Assembly (NCBI GenBank): GCA_023444095.1
Contig: JAEZRP010000005.1
Location: 1-39,409 of the forward strand
Direction of reading: 5' to 3'
Origin: Bacillota bacterium
GTDB lineage: Bacteria; Bacillota; Clostridia; Christensenellales; Aristaeellaceae
Length of the DNA: 39,409 nucleotides
In this document: in pieces, positions 17,194 through 25,487 of the stretch
Layout: each line of letters starts with the position of its first letter
How positions within the stretch are numbered: position 1 is the stretch's first letter
Position numbers and translations under genes: made by a program
Notes under the pieces: generated by a model
Databases searched by the model: none
The model's input: the letters and a program-made list of their open reading frames with translations, nothing else
What the model was told of the DNA's origin: nothing

Positions 17194-18108
17194 CTACGGC
17201 AGCGGGTTCCCGGCCGCAAGGTAGAGCCTGTACCACTCCTGACGGGTGATGGGCGTTTCGTAGGCCTTGGCGATCTCTACGAGGCGGTCGGGCTTTGTGG
17301 TCCCGACGATGGCCTGCATGCGCGCGGGATGCCGGAGAATCCACGCGATGGCGATTGCGGAGGGTGTGACACCCTTCTCCTCGGCAAGCTCGTCCAGCGC
17401 CTTGTTGAGCGCGGGGTACTTTTCACTCCCGATGAACACGCCCTCGAACATGCCGTACTGGAAGGGTGACCAGGCCTGAATGGTGATCCCGTACAGCCGA
17501 CAGAAGTCAAGAACGCCGCCTTCGCGCACGACGGCGTGCGCGGAATGCATATTGACGTTCACGCCCGCGTCGACGATGGGGGTGTGCGCCAGCGAGAATT
17601 GAAGCTGGTTAATGGCGACCTCGCCCGGCAGGTAGCGCGAGAGCAGCGCGATCTGCGCGGCGTTCTCGTTGCTGACGCCGAAGACGCGGATCTTTCCGGC
17701 GTCCTTGAGCGCGCGCACCGCGCCCGCGACCTCCTCGGGCTCCATGAGCGCGTCCGGTCGGTGCAGAAGCAACGTGTCAAGATACTCGACGCCCAGCCGC
17801 CGGAGCGATCCCTCGACGGCCTCGATGATGTGCTCCTTCGAGGCGTCGTAGTAGCCCTTACAGATGCCGACCTTCCCTTGTACCACCATCTTTTCGCGCA
17901 AACCCGGATTTTTCGCGAGCACGCGCCCAAACACGGCCTCGGATTCCCCGCCGCCGTAGATGTCCGCGTGGTCGAAAAGGTCGATCCCGTTCTCGAGCGC
18001 CGTGTAAATGAGCTTCTCCGCCGCCGCGTCCTCCATGCGCGCGATGCGCATGCAGCCCAGGGCGATGGCGCCCGTCCTGACCGTAATGCCAAGCCGCAGT
18101 TTATCCAT
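17194..18108 (-). CDS. Aldo/keto reductase
   Basis: A 304-residue NADPH-dependent (beta/alpha)8 oxidoreductase of the YdhF-like group. The catalytic tetrad is seen as Asp46 and Tyr51 in FDHADIYGGGESE, Lys79 in VVQGKVG and His116 in LLLHRPDAL. Further family marks are GKIRVFGVSN and, at the cofactor end, AIVGTTKPDRL. ATG 18108 has AAGGAG 10 bases upstream; a GTG at 18117 is too close to that site. The start overlaps the dusB stop by 8 bases. The substrate is unknown. A perfect 12-base palindrome (17177-17188) follows the gene in the convergent gap. Confidence 0.92.
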   Translation of the reverse strand: MDKLRLGITVRTGAIALGCMRIARMEDAAAEKLIYTALENGIDLFDHADIYGGGESEAVFGRVLAKNPGLREKMVVQGKVGICKGYYDASKEHIIEAVEGSLRRLGVEYLDTLLLHRPDALMEPEEVAGAVRALKDAGKIRVFGVSNENAAQIALLSRYLPGEVAINQLQFSLAHTPIVDAGVNVNMHSAHAVVREGGVLDFCRLYGITIQAWSPFQYGMFEGVFIGSEKYPALNKALDELAEEKGVTPSAIAIAWILRHPARMQAIVGTTKPDRLVEIAKAYETPITRQEWYRLYLAAGNPLP

Positions 18109-19084
18109 CCGTATCACTCTCCTTCAGGCTTCGCGCGTAGTCCGAGAGCGCCTCGAGCACCTCGTCCCGCGTTGCGAGCGCATTGATGCGTTCCCGAAAC
18201 CGCGCCGCGCCGCGCAGCCCGCCCGCATACCAGGCGATATGCTTGCGCATCTCGAGAAGGCCGACCCTCTCGCCGTGCAGCTGGGTTTCCAGTTCAAAGT
18301 GCCTCTTCGCCATGCCGATCCGCTCTGCCGCCGCGACGCGCGGGGCCTTCCCGCCCGCGAGAACGGCGGCAATCTCGGCGAAAATCCATGGGTTCCCCTG
18401 TGCGGCGCGGCCTACCATCACGCCGTCGCAGCCGGTCTCACAAAGCATCCGGACGGCGTCCTCCCCGCAGCGTATGTCGCCGTTTCCGAACACAGGAACC
18501 GACACCGCGCGCTTCACCGCGCGGATGACCGACCAGTCCGCCCGCCCGGCGTACTGCTGCGCGCGCGTCCGCGCGTGAACCGTGATCGCGCGCGCGCCGC
18601 TTTGTTCGCAGATTTGCGCGACCTCGACGGCATTGATCGACGCTTCGTCCCAGCCGGAGCGGATCTTCGCCGTGACGGGCAGATCCGTCGCGTCCGCCGC
18701 CGCGCGCACGATCCTTCCCAGGAGCGTCGGCTCGCGCATGAGCGCGCTGCCCTCGCCCGCCCCGGCGATCTTGGGCGCGGGGCAACCAAAATTCAGGTCA
18801 AAAAACTCGAAGCCGGCGCTTGCGAGCTGCCGCACGGCCTCCGCGACGTAGGAAGGCTCCCGCCCAAAGAGCTGGAGTCCGGCGACGCCTTCGCCCGGCA
18901 GGCGCGCGATCAGTTCCTGCGCAGCACGGTTCTTTCCGCCCGCGTACACCCAGCCCTTCGCCGAGAGCATCTCGCTCACCGACCAGCGCGCGCCCTGCTC
19001 GCGGCAAAGGAGGCGCATTGCGGCGTCGGTCACGCCCGCCATGGGCGCGAGCCCCGCGCCGCCCTTGAAATCAAATGGAATCAT
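18101..19084 (-). CDS. dusB: tRNA-dihydrouridine synthase (DusB/Nifr3-type)
   Basis: A 327-residue FMN enzyme that reduces uridines in the tRNA D-loop. The N-terminal barrel starts IPFDFKGGAGLAPMAGVTDAAMR. The catalytic cysteine Cys101 is in LNFGCPAPKIAGAGEGSALM. VTAKIRSGW, ITVHARTRAQQY, VFGNGDIRC and VMVGRAAQGNPWIF mark the substrate and FMN-phosphate sites, and a helical C-terminal domain follows. The ATG at 19084 overlaps the cysE stop (ATGA), so the larger open frame upstream is not used. The exact tRNA position modified (17 or 20/20a) cannot be told from sequence. Confidence 0.94.
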   Translation of the reverse strand: MIPFDFKGGAGLAPMAGVTDAAMRLLCREQGARWSVSEMLSAKGWVYAGGKNRAAQELIARLPGEGVAGLQLFGREPSYVAEAVRQLASAGFEFFDLNFGCPAPKIAGAGEGSALMREPTLLGRIVRAAADATDLPVTAKIRSGWDEASINAVEVAQICEQSGARAITVHARTRAQQYAGRADWSVIRAVKRAVSVPVFGNGDIRCGEDAVRMLCETGCDGVMVGRAAQGNPWIFAEIAAVLAGGKAPRVAAAERIGMAKRHFELETQLHGERVGLLEMRKHIAWYAGGLRGAARFRERINALATRDEVLEALSDYARSLKESDTDG

Positions 19085-19959
19085 CCTTCGCGATTCTTCG
19101 CGATGGGCACGGGCTGCTGGTTGTAGACGATGGTGTTCGGTGCGACGGAGTGGGTGATCCACGCGTTGCCGCCCACGATGGAACCCCTTCCCACGGTCAC
19201 GTCGCCGCCCAATATGGTCGCCCCGGCGTAGATTACCACGTCGTCCTCGATGTTCGGGTGACGCTTGACGCCCTTGACGGGGTTCCCGTTTTCGTCGAGC
19301 TGGAAGCTCTTCGCGCCGAGCGTCACGCCCTGATAGAGCTTCACGTTGTTCCCGATCACGCACGTCTCGCCGATGACGACGCCCGTCCCGTGGTCGATGA
19401 AGAAGTGCCTGCCGATCGTGGCGCCCGGGTGGATGTCGATGCCGGTCTTGGCGTGCGCGGACTCGGTCATGACCCGCGCGATCATCGGAAGCCCCAGTAG
19501 GTACAACTCGTGCGCGATGCGGTACGTGCTCACCGCCTCGATGGACGGATAACTCAAAAGGATTTCCTCGATGCTGCGCGCGGCGGGATCGCCCAGGTAC
19601 GCAGCCTCGAGATCGGTCGTCAGCGTCTCGCGAATGCCGACCAGCTTCTGCATGAACTCGAGCGTTACCCGCTCGGCCTCCCACGGGTCGATGAGGTCGA
19701 ACGCGATCGACAGAAGCTGCTCGCTGGCGGTGTACAGCCGCTCCTCCGCGAGCGCGGTCAGATGAGAACAGGAAACCGCTCCGTGCTCGTACAGGTTCGG
19801 AAACAGCGCGGCCTTTAGTGTATCCAAAAGCGCGAGCGAGCGCTTCTGCATGCCGAACCCGCCCGCGGCCTTTTCAAGAACTTCGGTTGAGTTGATCTCC
19901 GCGAGTCTTTTCGCGGCAACGCGCGCCTCGGAGCGCATCCAATCATTCAAATCGCCCAT
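19081..19959 (-). CDS. cysE: Serine O-acetyltransferase
   Basis: A 292-residue enzyme that makes O-acetylserine for cysteine synthesis. The N-terminal all-helical domain is longer than in minimal CysE. It is followed by YRIAHELYLLGLPMIARVMTE and the left-handed hexapeptide-repeat helix with TGIDIHPGATIGRHFFIDHGTGVVIGE, LYQGVTLGAKSF and RHPNIEDDVVIYAGATILGG. The catalytic histidine pair (HPGA and DHGTG) is present. GGGAGG lies 7 bases upstream of the ATG. It heads an operon with dusB and the aldo/keto reductase. A weak promoter (TTGCGT...TACTGT) may lie near 19995-20020. I looked for a cysteine T-box in the 200-base leader and did not find the conserved core. Confidence 0.93.
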   Translation of the reverse strand: MGDLNDWMRSEARVAAKRLAEINSTEVLEKAAGGFGMQKRSLALLDTLKAALFPNLYEHGAVSCSHLTALAEERLYTASEQLLSIAFDLIDPWEAERVTLEFMQKLVGIRETLTTDLEAAYLGDPAARSIEEILLSYPSIEAVSTYRIAHELYLLGLPMIARVMTESAHAKTGIDIHPGATIGRHFFIDHGTGVVIGETCVIGNNVKLYQGVTLGAKSFQLDENGNPVKGVKRHPNIEDDVVIYAGATILGGDVTVGRGSIVGGNAWITHSVAPNTIVYNQQPVPIAKNREG

Positions 19960-20162
19960 AATTATCCTCCCGTTGACAGATCAGTCGGTATACAGTACCC
20001 CCGCGCGCGATGAACGCAACATCGCCCGCGCAAACGCGCGATCCGTCCCATGGCGTCACTCCCCCAGGCCGGCGCGTCCCAGCGCCTCCCCTATCGTCCA
20101 TTCTATCGCTTTTCAGGCGCTTTGGTCCCGAAAGAGGGTCGGAAAACCGCTCCTATTCTATC

Positions 20163-20192
20163 AAAAAAAGCCGCGGCGATCCATGCCACGGC
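20163..20192 (-). terminator. Rho-independent terminator after marR
   Basis: On the minus strand GCCGTGGC (20185-20192) pairs with GCCGCGGC (20170-20177) around a 7-base loop, followed by TTTTTTT at 20169-20163. The gap from here to cysE (19960-20160) holds no recognisable gene. Confidence 0.9.
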
Positions 20193-20208
20193 CAGATCGC
20201 GCGCCGGT

Positions 20209-20685
20209 CTATTTGGCAGGCTGCGCAGAACACACGCCTTCGATCGCCTGATCCACGTTTTCGCGCATGCGCGCGAAATAACCGAGCATCTGCTCGCATT
20301 CCTCGTCGGAAAAACCGGACAGCATGTCCATGTCCGTGCGATAGAAAAGCTGCCACGCCTCGTCGACGAGCTTCTTTCCAGCGTCCGTCAGCCGGACGAT
20401 GGATACCCGGGCGTCGCGCGTGTCGTCCGTGCGATAGACGATGCCCGCACGCTCCATGCGCTTGAGCGTTCCGGAAATCGTCGCCGCCGTCACATGCGTG
20501 TGCTCGGCGAGCTCGCGCTGCGTCATCTCGCCGTGATGCTTCAGTTCCGACAGGATCGGTACCTGCCCCGGTCCGACGCCCATCCGCTCAAGCAGCATCT
20601 CGCTTAATTGAAACCTGCGCCTCCATACCCGGCCCAGCCAAACGCCGACTTGCTCGCGCGGCGTACGATTGATTTCGTCAGTCAT
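20209..20685 (-). CDS. MarR-family transcriptional regulator
   Basis: A 158-residue winged-helix dimer repressor. The core reads GPGQVPILSELKHHGEMTQRELAEHTHVTAATISGTLKRMERAGIV (helix-turn-helix), then YRTDDTRDARVSIVRLTDAG (the wing with the conserved DxR), flanked by dimerisation helices. The ATG at 20685 has AAGGGG about 10 bases upstream. It has its own consensus promoter containing two perfect palindromes, and a strong terminator, so it is a single-gene transcript that probably represses itself. The usual MarR partner, a divergent or downstream exporter, is not adjacent, so its other targets are unknown. Confidence 0.93.
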   Translation of the reverse strand: MTDEINRTPREQVGVWLGRVWRRRFQLSEMLLERMGVGPGQVPILSELKHHGEMTQRELAEHTHVTAATISGTLKRMERAGIVYRTDDTRDARVSIVRLTDAGKKLVDEAWQLFYRTDMDMLSGFSDEECEQMLGYFARMRENVDQAIEGVCSAQPAK

Positions 20686-20704
20686 TCAAATCAGCCCCTT
20701 GTAT

Positions 20705-20735
20705 CGATTATAATCGTAAGTCGACTATATTTCAA
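20705..20735 (-). promoter_or_regulatory. marR promoter with palindromic operator candidates
   Basis: Minus-strand TTGAAA (20730-20735) and TATAAT (20707-20712) are 17 bases apart. CGATTATAATCG (20705-20716) is a perfect 12-base palindrome covering the -10, and AGTCGACT (20719-20726) a perfect 8-base palindrome in the spacer. This layout suits autorepression by MarR. Confidence 0.75.
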
Positions 20736-20737
20736 GC

Positions 20738-20756
20738 AAAAAACGGAAATATCCGT
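20738..20756 (-). terminator. Short hairpin with T tract, possible rmuC terminator
   Basis: On the minus strand ACGGA-TATT-TCCGT is followed directly by TTTTTTG. The stem is only 5 bp but lies between the rmuC end and the marR promoter. Confidence 0.45.
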
Positions 20757-20794
20757 CAAGAATTCAACAGGAATTGCTAAAATTGCGGCAACTT

Positions 20795-20930
20795 TGCGCC
20801 GGGGCCTCCGGAGGCTCTGCCCCCGGACCCCCGCCAAAGGGACTGAGCCCCTTTGGAAACCCATGCTGAAGGGAACTACCATTTATTCCATCGACGGTCC
20901 GGTAGCCCAAACCCCGAACCGTCGAGATTG
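20795..20930 (+). repeat. GC-rich dispersed repeat, copy B
   Basis: It begins GCCGGGGCCTCCGGAGGCTC and TGCCCCCGGACCCC, then has GCCAAAGGG...CCCTTTGGAAACCCAT, TTCCATCGACGGT and an 8-bp stem TCGACGGT/ACCGTCGA (20891-20898 with 20918-20925). It matches copy A (10880-11000, opposite strand) block by block. It fills most of the 285-base gap between rmuC and marR. An antisense ORF here is repeat-derived and not called. Confidence 0.65.
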
Positions 20931-20970
20931 CTTTTGGAAAGCGTAAAATGAACGTTCATCCTCAATTCGG

Positions 20971-22026
20971 TCACTCCTCGCCGACCTCCCTGAGCCTGCG
21001 CTCCACCGCGCGGGCGCGGGTTTCAATGCCGTCGAGGTCGCCTTCGAGCTGACGGGCGCGCTGCTTGGCGCGCTCGACGGCCTCGGCATACTTTGAAAAT
21101 TCGGCCTCCACCCCCCGGAGAGTGGCCATGACCTCTGCGCCACGCCGCTCGAGGACTGCGCCGCGAAAGCCCATGCGCAGACTCGTGAGGAGTGCCGCGA
21201 ACGTGTTCGGCCCCGCGACGAGCACGCGCAGCTCGTTCTGCAGCCGCTCGACGAGTCCCCGCCGCCGGGCGACCTCGGCGTAGAGGCTTTCGGCGGGCAG
21301 GAACATGACCGCGTAGTCGACGGTGTGCGGGGGGTGGATGTACTTGGAGGAAATGCGTTTTCCCTCGTCGAGCACGGCCTTCTCGAAGGCCGCGGCACCG
21401 TCGGGGAGGCGCAGGAACTGCTCCACGGGGAATTTCGAATCGACCGCGATCAGCGTCGTCTCCCCGGCCGCGTCCGGGAGGACGATGGCAAACTCCACGC
21501 GCTCCGTCGCGCCGGGCGCGACGGTCGTATTCTCGAGGTACTGGCTCGGCGCGAGCACCTCTTCCATCAGCGCGCGCAGCTGCACCTCGCCCCACGCGCC
21601 GCGCGCCCGCGCGTTGGTCATGATCTTTTTGAGGTCGCCCACATCCGCCGCGAGCGAGCGCATCTCGCCCAGTCCCTTGTCCACGCGCGCAAGCTGCTCG
21701 TTCACGGTGCGAAACGACTCCCCGAGCCGCGCGTCGAGCTTCCCGGTCACGATCTCGCGGAGCTGGTCGAGCTTTCTGTCGTTGGAATCCCGGAGCGCCT
21801 CCATGCGCTCGTCCAGCGAGCCGCGCAGCCTGTCCTGCCGTTTCTCGATGGAGTCCGAAAGCTCCGCGACCCGGCGCGTCGAAATCTCGAGCGCGCGATT
21901 CATCTGCGATAGCTGGCGCTCGAGGAAGCGTCTACGCGCCGACGAGGCGATCAGGACCGCCAGCAAAACGAGCAAAAGCGCGCCAATCAGGATGATTTCG
22001 TAGTTCTCCGCAATGTAATCAGGCAT
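20971..22026 (-). CDS. rmuC: DNA recombination protein RmuC homologue
   Basis: A 351-residue protein with one N-terminal membrane helix (about residues 9-27), a long coiled coil (35-125) and the RmuC core. Core motifs are NARARGAWGEVQLRALMEEVL, IVLPDAAGETTLIAVDSKFPVEQF and AVMFLPAESLYAEVARRRGLVE. RmuC limits inversion at short inverted repeats and has a PD-(D/E)xK-like nuclease fold; the DSKFP segment contributes to it. A second coiled coil ends the protein. The ATG at 22026 has GGAGG 7 bases upstream and overlaps the stop of the flavoprotein gene by 8 bases. The length is shorter than E. coli RmuC (about 475) but usual for Gram-positives. Confidence 0.93.
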   Translation of the reverse strand: MPDYIAENYEIILIGALLLVLLAVLIASSARRRFLERQLSQMNRALEISTRRVAELSDSIEKRQDRLRGSLDERMEALRDSNDRKLDQLREIVTGKLDARLGESFRTVNEQLARVDKGLGEMRSLAADVGDLKKIMTNARARGAWGEVQLRALMEEVLAPSQYLENTTVAPGATERVEFAIVLPDAAGETTLIAVDSKFPVEQFLRLPDGAAAFEKAVLDEGKRISSKYIHPPHTVDYAVMFLPAESLYAEVARRRGLVERLQNELRVLVAGPNTFAALLTSLRMGFRGAVLERRGAEVMATLRGVEAEFSKYAEAVERAKQRARQLEGDLDGIETRARAVERRLREVGEE

Positions 22027-23608
22027 TTTGATCCTCCGCGAGCGCCTCCGCGCACCGGATCCCGTCGACCGCCGCCGAAAGGATGCCGCCCGCGTAGCCC
22101 GCGCCCTCTCCGCAGGGATAGAGTCCCGCGACGGACGAAGCGCAGTTTTCGTCCCGCTCGATGCGAACCGGCGAGGACGAGCGCGTCTCGATTCCGGTGA
22201 GAACCGCGCCGGGGGCGTCGTATCCGCGTATTCTGCGTCCGAAGATCGGCAGCGCGCGCCGCATGGCGTCCAGACAGAACGCGGGCAGACAACCGTCGAG
22301 CGACGTCCATGTGACGCCCGGCCTGTACGTGGGCGCAACGTTCTCCGCGCCGCGCGAAACCCGTTTTTTGAGAAAATCGCCCACGAGCTGCGCGGGCGCA
22401 TTGAAATTTTCGCCGCCGAGCCGGAACGCGGCCTCCTCCCATGCCCGCTGAAACCACACCCCGGCGAGCGGATCGTCCGCGCCAAAGTCCTCCGGCCTGA
22501 CGGACACCAGGAGCGCCGCGTTCGCGTTCTCGCCCGCGCGCGCGTGGTAGCTCATGCCGTTCGTGACGACCCCGCCTTCCTCGGATGCAGCCGCGACCAC
22601 GTGCCCGCCGGGGCACATGCAGAAGGTGTACACGCCGCGTCCGTCCGGCATCCGCTCTGAGAGCTTGTAATCCGCCGCGCCGAGCGATTTGTGCCCCGCG
22701 AACCCCCCGTACTGGGATTCGTCGATCCACTTCTGCCTGTGCTCGATCCGCGCACCGATGGAGAAGGGCTTCGGGGACATCCGGACGCCGAGCGCGTGCA
22801 GCATCGAAAACGTGTCCCGCGCGCTGTGTCCCACCGCGAGGATCACGTCGCGGGCGTCGATCTCCCGAACCTCGCCATCCTTTACAAGCCGCGCACCCGT
22901 CACGCGCCCGCTTTCGATCTGCAGTTCCTTGAGCGTGCACTCAAAGACCACCTCGCCGCCCAGGGCGATGATCTCTTCGCGCAGATTCCGGACCACGCCG
23001 CGCAGTCGGTCGGTGCCAATGTGCGGTTTCGCGGCGTACAGAATCTCCTCCGGCGCGCCCGCCTCATGGAGCGCGCGCAAGACGTCCCGGCAACGCGCGT
23101 CCTTGATGCCGGTGGTGAGCTTTCCGTCCGAAAACGCGCCCGCGCCGCCCTCGCCGAACTGAACATTGCTCGCGGGATCGAGTTTCCCCGTCCGCCAGAA
23201 CACGTCCACATCCAAAGCGCGCGCGTCGACCGGACGTCCGCGCTCGACGACGAGCGGCGACAGGCCCATCCGCGCGAGCGTCAGCGCCGCGAACAGTCCC
23301 GCCGGGCCGAGGCCCACCACGAGCGGCCGCTTTTCCAGCGCGCGCGGCGCGGGGCGCGCGCGCTCCGGCTCGGGTTCAACATAGGATGCGTTCTTCGGGA
23401 GGACGCGCGGCGGCTTCCCGAGCTCTGCGTCGAGGGTGAACGAAAAATGCACGTCCGCCTTGTCCCGCGCGTCCACCGACTTTTTAACGATCCGGACGCA
23501 CCAAATCTCCCCCTCGCGCACATCGAGCGCCCGCGCCGCCTGGCGGATCAGGTCGCCCTCGTCATGACCGAGCGGCAGTTTCAGCTGATTGAGCCGTATC
23601 GTCAACAT
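22019..23608 (-). CDS. FAD-dependent dehydrogenase, COG2509 type
   Basis: A 529-residue flavoprotein. Residues 1-95 form the N-terminal domain common to this group (MLTIRLNQLKLPLGH...). The dinucleotide fold VVGLGPAGLFAALTLARMG and ERGRPVDAR follow at about 99-130. Next come NVQFGEGGAGAFSDGKLTTG, the hallmark of the family, and VGHSARDTFSML. The C-terminal FAD site is GLYPCGEGAGYAGGILSAAVDG. The reaction is unknown. A GGGAGG site lies 5 bases before ATG 23608, inside the end of the GNAT gene, which it overlaps by 47 bases. The frame extends further upstream but antisense-like sequence there argues against use. Confidence 0.9.
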   Translation of the reverse strand: MLTIRLNQLKLPLGHDEGDLIRQAARALDVREGEIWCVRIVKKSVDARDKADVHFSFTLDAELGKPPRVLPKNASYVEPEPERARPAPRALEKRPLVVGLGPAGLFAALTLARMGLSPLVVERGRPVDARALDVDVFWRTGKLDPASNVQFGEGGAGAFSDGKLTTGIKDARCRDVLRALHEAGAPEEILYAAKPHIGTDRLRGVVRNLREEIIALGGEVVFECTLKELQIESGRVTGARLVKDGEVREIDARDVILAVGHSARDTFSMLHALGVRMSPKPFSIGARIEHRQKWIDESQYGGFAGHKSLGAADYKLSERMPDGRGVYTFCMCPGGHVVAAASEEGGVVTNGMSYHARAGENANAALLVSVRPEDFGADDPLAGVWFQRAWEEAAFRLGGENFNAPAQLVGDFLKKRVSRGAENVAPTYRPGVTWTSLDGCLPAFCLDAMRRALPIFGRRIRGYDAPGAVLTGIETRSSSPVRIERDENCASSVAGLYPCGEGAGYAGGILSAAVDGIRCAEALAEDQNA

Positions 23609-24233
23609 TCGCGCCTCCCACGAGCCCAACCGGGATCGAAAATAAGTAGAACCGCGCCGCGTCGCCCGGCGCGAATGTAATCTCCCGGACGCCCTCTTCC
23701 CGGTACCCCCGCGCGCGGTAGTAGCCCACGTCGGAGTAGTCGTCGGTAAAGAGGAACATCGTGCGCGCACCCTGCGCTTCCAGGTAGTGCCGGAACATGC
23801 GCAGCATCTCGCGCCCCACGCCACGACCGCGCGCAGATCTGTCCACGACGAACAGAACCAGCTCACAGTCAGCCGGCGGCGCGCCGTGTCGCATCGACCG
23901 GTCGGCCCTCTCGATGAGCCGACGTCCCCGGAAGTACGCCCGCCCCGCGCGCCGGAAGATCAGAAAAAGCGCGTGGTAAAGCTCCATCAGCCGATAGCCG
24001 ATTTTTTCGTCGAAGCGCGCCGCGCCCATGAGGAAGCCGAGCATGCGCCTGCCTTCCTCCGCGACGACCGAGTAGGTCGCCCTGCCGAGGTACGCGCACA
24101 GATCGTGATCGAGCAGATGCCGCATGACGAAAGGGTCGTCCGAATAGGTGCCGAGCTTGAATGCCTCCGAAAACATCTCCCTGACGCGCGCGATATCGCG
24201 CGCCTCGAATCGTCGGAAATGGACGCCGTCCAT
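23562..24233 (-). CDS. GNAT-family N-acetyltransferase
   Basis: A 223-residue protein. The acetyl-CoA binding segment is LVLFVVDRSARGRGVGREMLRMFRHYLEAQG (motif A with RxxGxG/A) and is followed by MFLFTDDYSDVGYYRARGYREEG (motif B). The N-terminal part starts with FRRFEARDIARVREMFSEAF, typical of GNAT strand one. The acceptor substrate is unknown. The ATG at 24233 has no strong ribosome binding site, so the exact start is uncertain. The 3' end overlaps the next gene by 47 bases, an unusually long overlap that implies tight coupling. Confidence 0.87.
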   Translation of the reverse strand: MDGVHFRRFEARDIARVREMFSEAFKLGTYSDDPFVMRHLLDHDLCAYLGRATYSVVAEEGRRMLGFLMGAARFDEKIGYRLMELYHALFLIFRRAGRAYFRGRRLIERADRSMRHGAPPADCELVLFVVDRSARGRGVGREMLRMFRHYLEAQGARTMFLFTDDYSDVGYYRARGYREEGVREITFAPGDAARFYLFSIPVGLVGGANVDDTAQSAETAARS

Positions 24234-24287
24234 ATGGTCGCCGCCGCCGTTTCTCCGCGCGGACGGCTTCTGCCCCTTTCGACTTTA

Positions 24288-25487
24288 TCAGTCAAGTCCC
24301 CCGAGGATCCCGTTTGCCGCCGCAAGCGCGGATGCCCACGCCCACTGAAGATTGTAGCCGCCGCAGTCGCCGTCCACGTCGCACACCTCGCCCGCGACGA
24401 ACAGCCCCGGAACGAGCCGCGATTCGAGCGTGAGCGAATCAAACTCGCGCATCCGCGCGCCTCCCGCCGTCACCTGCGCGGCGTCGAAGCCCAAGACACC
24501 CGTCACCCGGAGAGGGAACGAGCGAAGCGCACGCGCGAGCGCCGCGCACTCGGGCGCGCAGAGCGACCGTGCGGGCCGCGCGGGATCGTCGAGCCCCGCC
24601 GCCCGGACGACTGCCCAGCCGATCCGGCGGGGCAAGAGTCCGTTCAAAAAATCCTCGAGCGACCTGTCCGGAAGCGCTTCTGCGCGCCTCGCGATCAGAT
24701 CGTCCCCCGCGTCCGGCGCGAAGTCGATGGAAAGCCGCGCGTCCGAGAGTCCCTGCGCCGCCCGCGAAAGCTGCATGGCGCAAATGCCCGAGATCCCGGA
24801 ATCCGTAAACAGGATTTCCCCGGCCTCGGTCCGCACGGGCATTTTCCCGCCCAAAAGCGTCACCTCGCAGCGCGCGCGTTGGCCCTTCAATCCCCTGATG
24901 GGCCCCGGCTCCGTTCGAAGCGGCGCGATGGCGGGCAGGAGCTTTGTTACCCCATGCCCGAGCGCCCTCAGTAGCTCGTGCCCGGCATTCGTCCCGCCGA
25001 GGCTTGGAGCGGCCGGGCCGCCCGTCGCGACGAGCACCCTGTCGCACGCGAAAGCCGCGCCGTCCCGGGAAACCACGCGGAAACCGCGCTCGATCCGAAT
25101 GGCGTCGAAGTCCGTTCTCTCGACCCCGCCCGCCTCCGCGAGCGCGAGCCGGAGATTGTCGAGCACCGACGCCGCCATGTTGCTTGCGGGGTAGGCGCGG
25201 CCCTCCGCATCGATCCGCGCGGGCACGCCGAGCTTCTCAAACTCCACGATCACCCGCGCGGGCGGGTATGCCGCGAGGATGCCCGCCGCGACGCTTTGCG
25301 CGCCGTGGTACTGCTCCCCCGACGCGTTGACGTTCGTGAAGTTGCACCGCCCGTTTCCCGTGGCGAGGAGCTTTTTTCCCACGCGCGGCTGGCGCTCGAG
25401 AACAGTCACGTCCGCGCCCGCCCGCGCGAGCGCGCACGCGGCCATGAGCCCGGAGGCTCCGCCCCCGATCACCGCGCAACGCGTCAC
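24288..25487 (-). CDS. BaiN/HI0933-like NAD(P)/FAD-dependent oxidoreductase
   Basis: A 399-residue flavoprotein of the HI0933 (YhiN/BaiN) family. The N-terminal FAD site is CAVIGGGASGLMAACALARAG, followed by LERQPRVGKKLLATGNGRCNFTN, the family signature. Further marks are VLVATGGPAAPSLGGTNAGHELLRALGH, ILFTDSGISGICAMQLSR and the C-terminal GLFVAGEVCDVDGDCGGYNLQWAWASALAAANGI. BaiN in Clostridium scindens acts on bile-acid intermediates, but the family is broad and that function cannot be assumed. The GTG start at 25487 overlaps the helD stop (GTGA). Confidence 0.92.
   Translation of the reverse strand: MTRCAVIGGGASGLMAACALARAGADVTVLERQPRVGKKLLATGNGRCNFTNVNASGEQYHGAQSVAAGILAAYPPARVIVEFEKLGVPARIDAEGRAYPASNMAASVLDNLRLALAEAGGVERTDFDAIRIERGFRVVSRDGAAFACDRVLVATGGPAAPSLGGTNAGHELLRALGHGVTKLLPAIAPLRTEPGPIRGLKGQRARCEVTLLGGKMPVRTEAGEILFTDSGISGICAMQLSRAAQGLSDARLSIDFAPDAGDDLIARRAEALPDRSLEDFLNGLLPRRIGWAVVRAAGLDDPARPARSLCAPECAALARALRSFPLRVTGVLGFDAAQVTAGGARMREFDSLTLESRLVPGLFVAGEVCDVDGDCGGYNLQWAWASALAAANGILGGLD

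Noticed and set aside
19960..20160. Possible cysteine T-box or SAM-type leader upstream of cysE
   Set aside because: The gap lacks the T-box core and specifier features that are plain at 34348-34581, and no SAM riboswitch consensus is visible.
20691..20882. 63-codon minus-strand frame
   Set aside because: It consists of repeat copy B plus the marR promoter region; no ribosome binding site or protein-like composition.
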